From positions 1,099,498-1,163,497 of the forward strand of contig CM035304.1 of assembly GCA_002900995.3 (NCBI GenBank): 64,000 bases of DNA, given 5' to 3'. The notes beneath the pieces are model-generated. The model was given only the letters and a program-made list of their open reading frames with translations. It was not told the origin of the DNA and made no database searches. Source of the stretch: Ganoderma boninense (taxonomy: Eukaryota > Basidiomycota > Agaricomycetes > Polyporales > Polyporaceae). Shown one piece after another: positions 58,505 to 64,000 of the stretch. The position numbers were made by a program, and so were the translations under genes. The number at the start of each line of letters is the position of its first letter. Position 1 is the stretch's first letter.

Positions 58505-58512
58505 CTTATATC
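58505..58512 (-). promoter_or_regulatory. Putative TATA box of DUF6533 copy 9
   Basis: On the minus strand this reads gatataag, 61 bp upstream of the ATG. Confidence 0.5.
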
Positions 58513-61500
58513 CCTCGGTTTAAAATATGAAAGCCTATCTTGCACAGATGAATGCTTTTCCAATGGCTGCATCCCCCGGAGGAGATCGGATCTCTGTTAG
58601 TAGAAGCTTCGTTCTCCGGGAATAGAAGCCGGGAAAGACCAAATTTTCCCCACCGGCAGTGTTCTATGAACGATACCCTGCCCTGAGTACTAACGCCGCA
58701 GCACTTCGCTTGCGATATCATTCGAATTTCGCATGCTGCCCTGTCAAACCTAATGGATCGGCAACTTGAATATGAACCATCGCGTCTCGTACCTCCAAAA
58801 TCCATGAACCTAGTGGGCCTGGTGAAGTGACCAATATGCTGGGCCATGGCCACAGCGGAATTCGTGCTTGCTCGACATATACCGAGATGTAGTGCTGATC
58901 TTTCTAAAAATTGGGTTAGTTCAATATTATCCGAAGGAAAGGAAAGAGAGAGCGAACGACTCACTCTGCTTGTTGTAAGGATTGAGAGCCTGTCAAAGGT
59001 GCGATGTTTTGACACTGACCATTCAGCCTGAGGACATATGATAGCTGTACACCCTACATCCACTTAATTTGTTTCGTCATCGCCTATATTCGCGCCAGGG
59101 GTACAGTCATCAACCGGCTGACATAACACCTCCATCTGGTGTAACATTTTGTCTATATTTCGACAAGGAGCGAAGCTTTCCCCCTGATTTTTGTTACAAT
59201 ATATTCCATATGTTGTCTCTAAACTATGTGCAAAATATGGACCCACAACGTTCATTTAACCCCACAAAATCTTGCTGTAAACATTGGAGAACCATGTAGA
59301 TTTGACTGTGCGAAATATGTACCTACTCTCTATGAATATTTCGTCTATGCTTCATTCAAATCATCACACCATAGTATGAAACTTTGCATACTAAATGTCC
59401 CTTGTTTTAATAATTATAATGAGCTTTTTCCCGGACATACACAGTGCTGCATGACGAATTTGAGCCAAGGTGTTACATCAGGTGGAAATGCTTCCTTAAG
59501 CGCCAAAAGAATGTTCGGACAATCAAGCCTACGTTTCATGAAACCGCAACACATAATCGATTTCAATGCATTCAGATTAACAGTAGCTACAATTAGACAC
59601 TAGAATCATGGCAATAGCTGCAGAAATGAAGGAGAAAGCTCAAAAATTCAATTCGGCGTTACACTGGGCGGTTGATGACTGTAAGCTCATCGAAGGGAGA
59701 TCGCGGGCAACGTCTGAGTCTGAACGAAACGATGGTGCCTCAGAAGTCGTGATACTAAGTTCGTGCCTCAGAAGTCGTCATACTAAGTTCGATTTGAAGT
59801 ATTTTGGGACGGCATCTTGGAGAATTGGCCACCATAATGCCGCAGCAGCTGGTCGCAGTGCGGGACGGGTTTTCCACGGTGCCCAGATTCCACACGATAC
59901 GACAATATGGAAGGTCACCGAAGGTTTCTGACGCCTGAACCTGCAGCCGGCTGTAACGCGCAACATCCAGAATGACATTGGCACCTTATAATAACAATCA
60001 TTCAGCGTAAGTTTCCCTTATGTTATGCATATGGCTACATGTTTCAGAGGTGTCACAGACCGGCGCGGTGTCCTTCGCAGGAGCGAGGGGAAAAAGAGTA
60101 GACTGATTGTCCTCAGCTGCAGGCTGAGGCTCCTCCGCAATCGCATGTGTCACAAGCACTGTGTGTCACAAGCACGTGCGTAGCGCCCACACGATAATTT
60201 GCAACTTGAACCTCTCGTTTCTGGGCCCTGGCCCAACGCCGCCCAGCATCGTCCTGCTCCTCGACGTTCACGAACTTCATCCCTGCGTCTGTCTGTTTAC
60301 TTTTCCAGGGACTGTCTCTATCACTGGCTTTCTGTCAACGTAGCCGTTACGAACGCGCTGGCGGCGAGTGCTTACTGCTCAAATTCAAGTTTGTGAGCCC
60401 GTGAACCAACATCACATATGGTCTCCGGCAAGCAAGCAAGGATGTGCCAGTAAGTGTTCTCCTACCGGTCTCTCAGAAGGTATTGACACACGTATGGAGG
60501 ACGTCCAGACCACCGCCCATGTCTTGCTGAGGGAACCACCGAGAACCATCGGAGGACGGCGACCTAAACCCTCGGTGTGTGACGGGCCAAGTTTGTGTAC
60601 CATGGATCATCTGCCAATGCCATGCGCCGACTTTCACTATTTAGCAAAGATGTGACCTGCCCATGAGATTGAATCGGTACGCCCCTACCAGTAGCAATGG
60701 ACCTCTCTCACACGCCATGCCCAGAGCCTCGCCGGCACCCTGATGTCGGAGTGTGTACATTACCTCATCAGAGCATCGAAGGAAGCGCAGCGTCCTTGGG
60801 TTTGCCACTATTTATGGGACAACCGCTGCGCACCTCAGCTTCGTTTTCTACGGAGTTGCCCAGCCGTGATGATGTCCAAACCCTTCAGCGCCGTCTTTCC
60901 GCAGCATCTCCACCACGGAGAGTCGTTGGCGCCATTTCAGGATTATTAATTGTCCTGGAAAGCTAGGTGGACGCTCTGGTGTGGTGATAGTCCCGCCTAT
61001 CGGGATGATGTCTTCGTTCATCGCGACAAACTGATCCACAAGATCGTACGACGTAGCCGGCTTTGCTCCCTACTGGAGGGGCAGGATGCCTTATGTAGAC
61101 CCCTCTTCCCGCCCAGTACTGCGCACATAGGTAGGTATTCAACCTGCTTTCGGTACGCAATGCGCGACAAAAATCTAACAGAGCTGCAGCAGGTGCGAGG
61201 AATTCCGCTGCACGACAATGCCTGCACGTGCCCCTTCACCCCATACTGGATGTGAATTGTACGTCCACGCAGCCTTGGACACTACCGCAATCATCAGCAA
61301 TTCGTCCGGAACTTGACCGGACTTGAGGCTACTTAACGCCTTGATGGCACTGGCAGAGCCTTGATGGCACTTGTGCTCTGGCGACCACTTGATACGACTG
61401 GTTAGCCCTTGGTTAGCGCCTGATCTTATGCAGGTAGCGCTCGTTAAGAGTCCACCGAGCTACGGCCGCAATGCGGTCTTCGAAGACTCCTCAGCGACCC

Positions 61501-61552
61501 CCTGTTGATAATGTAATAACATTTGCACATTGTACGTAGTGATCCAATAACT
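58513..61552. other. No supportable gene; AT-rich tract
   Basis: The stretch about 59050-59610 is AT-rich, like 28.8-31.2 kb. It contains a 125-codon frame (59226-59603) without recognisable features. Other ORFs overlap on opposite strands. I found no transposon end for the neighbouring Plavaka element here. Confidence 0.4.
59736..59791. repeat. 28-bp tandem duplication
   Basis: A 28-bp unit beginning tgcctcagaagtcgt occurs twice in tandem (59736-59763 and 59764-59791) with a single g/c difference. Confidence 0.85.
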
Positions 61553-64000
61553 CTAATAGATCTCCTCATGCGCGTGGTGGTCTGCATATTTGTTGACGAA
61601 GTATGCACTAAATGAATCGAGAGCGTCTGAAGCCTGCATGAACGGTGGTATATGGTGAGTACCGTGGACGGGGATGAGGTGAGCACTACGGAATATGGTA
61701 TTGACATGAATGATATCAAGAATACGCTGTCCATTCACATCTAGATCAGGTTCAACGACCCAAAGACCAGTGTCTTCGTCTGGCTCGTCGCCCACGGCCG
61801 AGAACCACTCAACGAGCGCGCATGAGAAGTCACGAGCTTCGTCCATTATCAGCTGCGAATCAATGTAACGAAAAGAAAAAAAGAGACGGATACGGGCGAC
61901 CATGAGGCTTCGAAACCCGCGCTGGGTAGGATCCGCGCCGACAAGCACGCAGTCGTAGCGAGGGGGTCCTTTGCGCCAGGACGGTGTGGCACGGATATGC
62001 TCGCGATGCATACCACCGACGCCGGAGGGGTCGCTGGGGGCATAGAAAGTGGCGGCTGCTGAGTGGTAGACATAGATGCGGGAGGGACAGATGGGGAGAG
62101 CGTCCGGGTTGTCGGGTATGTCGAGATTGGGGCTGATTTGTTGGAAGAGAAACCGGGACACGAGGGATGGAAGGGAGGGTATGCCGAGGTGGTTCCCGAG
62201 CTCGGCTACTGTTCTGGGGTATCGTGGCTCTGGAACAAAGGAGTCACTGATTAGAAAGACGGATGGATGTCAACGAGGAAAGAACTTACGATGTTTGTGA
62301 GCTAGAACAACAAATCCGCTTACCCGTGGGCAGCCAATGGCCCCGTCCTCGAGATCTTGGGCTACAGGGTCTGCATCTCCATGGCCATCATCTGGCGGGG
62401 CTTCGTCGTTGGCATCGTCGTCAGCGGCGTTGTGTGGGTGGTGGTGTTCGTCGCCATCTCTGAGTCCGTCTTCCGCCGATTCGGTTTCATCATCTGATGG
62501 CGGGTCGATGTACGGGTCGTCGTCGAAGAGATCTTCATCAGAGATGGGTGCGGCTTGAACTTCGGGAGGGTGGTTATTGTCGGGAGGTTGAGTGAGTGCT
62601 AACGCGGCGATGGCCTCGGATAGACAGGTGCCGGAGAGCATACCGCGAGCTGAGAAATCTGCTCGTGCGTAGGCAATCTTCTCAAGGCGTTGGTTGGTCA
62701 GCAGCATCTGGCCAAGAGCATCATACCGGTTCGAACGTCGCCATGGCTCCTTGACTGCCTTGATATGCTTGGCTTCTGTGATCGAAGAGCAGAGTCCATT
62801 CGGAGCACCGAAGTTTCGGATGTGTTGAAGGTAGTGGTCAAGCGCGTGTTGTCGAGGAAGCGAGAATCCATCAGGCCGTACACCGCTCGTCTTGAAGATT
62901 TCTCGATGGATGTGGAAGCGTTTGCGTGCATCCTCCATCTTGGCAAGCGTAGAGTCAGTAAGAAATGGGCGCCGAGCGAGATAGCAGAACTCCAAGTACG
63001 CCGCGATCGCGTGGACAATATCGGGCGGCACAATTCCGGACAGTGCAGGTAAGTAGATCTAAAATGTACGTTAGGATAACAGTACAAAATGTAATGTCAT
63101 CCTAAGTGTCACTGGCTTACCTTCATGAGACCTTTGGAGTCGTCTCCGGTCCACTGCTTGAAATCTCGGCCTTGCTTGAAATTCCGCAGACCAGGGAAGG
63201 GAGGTGTTGCAGCTAACCTACAAGACCAGGTACTAGGCTGTCAGACATCGTCGCCATCTCCGAAGTGAGAGATGATATAAAAGACTCACTGCCGGTCAAT
63301 CTCGTCAAGCAGCTCCTTCCCCCGAGCTTTGCCATGCGTCATCGTAAGGTAGTCGCCGACCCACGAAACGAGGTGATCCTTGAATGTGCCTTTGATAAGC
63401 TGGTGGAGGAGATCACCAGAAAGGAGCTCGTAGATGTCCGCTCGCGGAAATCCCGCTGTGAAGGGCTGAAGAAGCCTAACATCAGAGAAGACGACATGGT
63501 CGTGTTCGCTGCACTCACAATGACATCCGACACGATCCCCCAATCATCCCACAGGACCTTAGGCTCGAACGTGGTGCACAGCTATTCAGAATAGAGCCGC
63601 GACCGCTTCTGACCTGGCTCGGGAGTGTCAAGGTTATTAGGGGTTTTGTAACATCTATGGAAGCATCAGATAAACATGCGAACAGCAAGCATGCGCATCA
63701 AGACTCTGAGAAATGCTTAGACGTACGCGGGGCACCATCCCTGGACGATGTTTGCAACGAGAACCTGTTCTGGATAGTCGGCAATATAAGGCCCCAAGGC
63801 CCAGACGACACAACGATAGTGTCCGTCAGGGCAGCGAACGACTTCCGGGGTATGCATGCCAGGAAGAAGCGACTGCAGGATGGCCCCTAGGCTAGACTGG
63901 AAGAGTTGACGCTTGAAGCGGCGGAACGCGGTCGTGTCCGCATGCTTTCGTTCAGCTGTCAGTCCATGCTCAGCTCTTGCCTTGGTAGCGCGGAATTGAA
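61553..64000 (-). pseudogene. Plavaka-type transposase, 5'-truncated by the window and degraded
   Basis: Minus-strand exons are approximately 63751-64000, 63519-63600, 63290-63465, 63121-63217, 62324-63058 and 61553-62227 (C-terminus). Characteristic Plavaka blocks appear in order: LGPYIADYPEQ and VQGWCP; VLWDDWGIVSDV; PRADIYELLSGDLLHQLIKG; FKDHL..THGKA; FKQWTGDDSKGLMK; YLPALSGIVPPDIV; an acidic linker rich in Asp/Glu/His; FYAPSDPSGVGGMHRE; and WFSAVGDEPDEDTGLWVVEP, then VNKYADHH. Plavaka is a CACTA-like DNA transposon of basidiomycetes. Downstream of GWCP the frame breaks. A stop (TAG, about 63592) also lies in frame just before the LCTTFEPKVLW block, so this copy is probably inactive. Terminal repeats were not found. 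Confidence 0.85.

Noticed and set aside
1..64000. CRISPR array, rRNA genes or a bacterial operon
   Set aside because: No regularly spaced repeats or rRNA signatures. Spliced genes throughout indicate a eukaryotic nuclear genome.

Overview
The window looks like an agaricomycete (mushroom-forming basidiomycete, probably polypore-like) nuclear genome. Genes are split by many 50-70 nt GT-AG introns, GC is moderate, and the most abundant family is the DUF6533 multi-pass membrane family typical of Agaricomycetes. A Plavaka-type transposase, known from basidiomycetes, lies at the right edge. No rRNA, tRNA, CRISPR or bacterial-type operon was found.

Layout. 0-24.5 kb: four DUF6533 genes on + (3677-5488, 10047-11853, 15260-17108, 22900-24527), interleaved with a mitochondrial MDL1/ABCB10-like ABC half-transporter (17720-20541, complete) and decayed pieces of both families (ABC relics at 868-1240 and 12180-13310; DUF6533 tail relics at 6485-6780 and 13300-13460). 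This reads as a DUF6533+ABC unit duplicated several times and decaying to different degrees. 6.8-9.5 kb is a repeat nest (782-bp direct repeats, inverted arms, hairpin elements); a MITE-like hairpin sits at 14.6 kb. 24.5-33.4 kb: a YCII-domain gene, an AT-rich but intact six-exon orphan gene, and a beta-carbonic anhydrase. 33.5-58.5 kb: five more DUF6533 genes, all on the minus strand, plus a two-exon orphan gene at 54.2 kb. 58.5-64 kb: an AT-rich tract, then a degraded Plavaka transposase running off the right edge.

The most unusual signal is in DUF6533 splicing. Eight of the nine genes need two separate 2-nucleotide microexons to keep the reading frame. Both sit at the same protein positions in every copy and are flanked by canonical AG and GT dinucleotides, with ordinary-length introns on either side. 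The ninth gene (22900) has lost the introns around the first site and keeps the second. With these microexons the first three genes give uninterrupted models of 368, 361 and 368 codons with matching exon lengths.

The functional roles of DUF6533 proteins are unknown. The array looks like a lineage-specific receptor- or sensor-like membrane family undergoing birth and death. Many kilobases between genes show no supportable coding content; these are listed as such.
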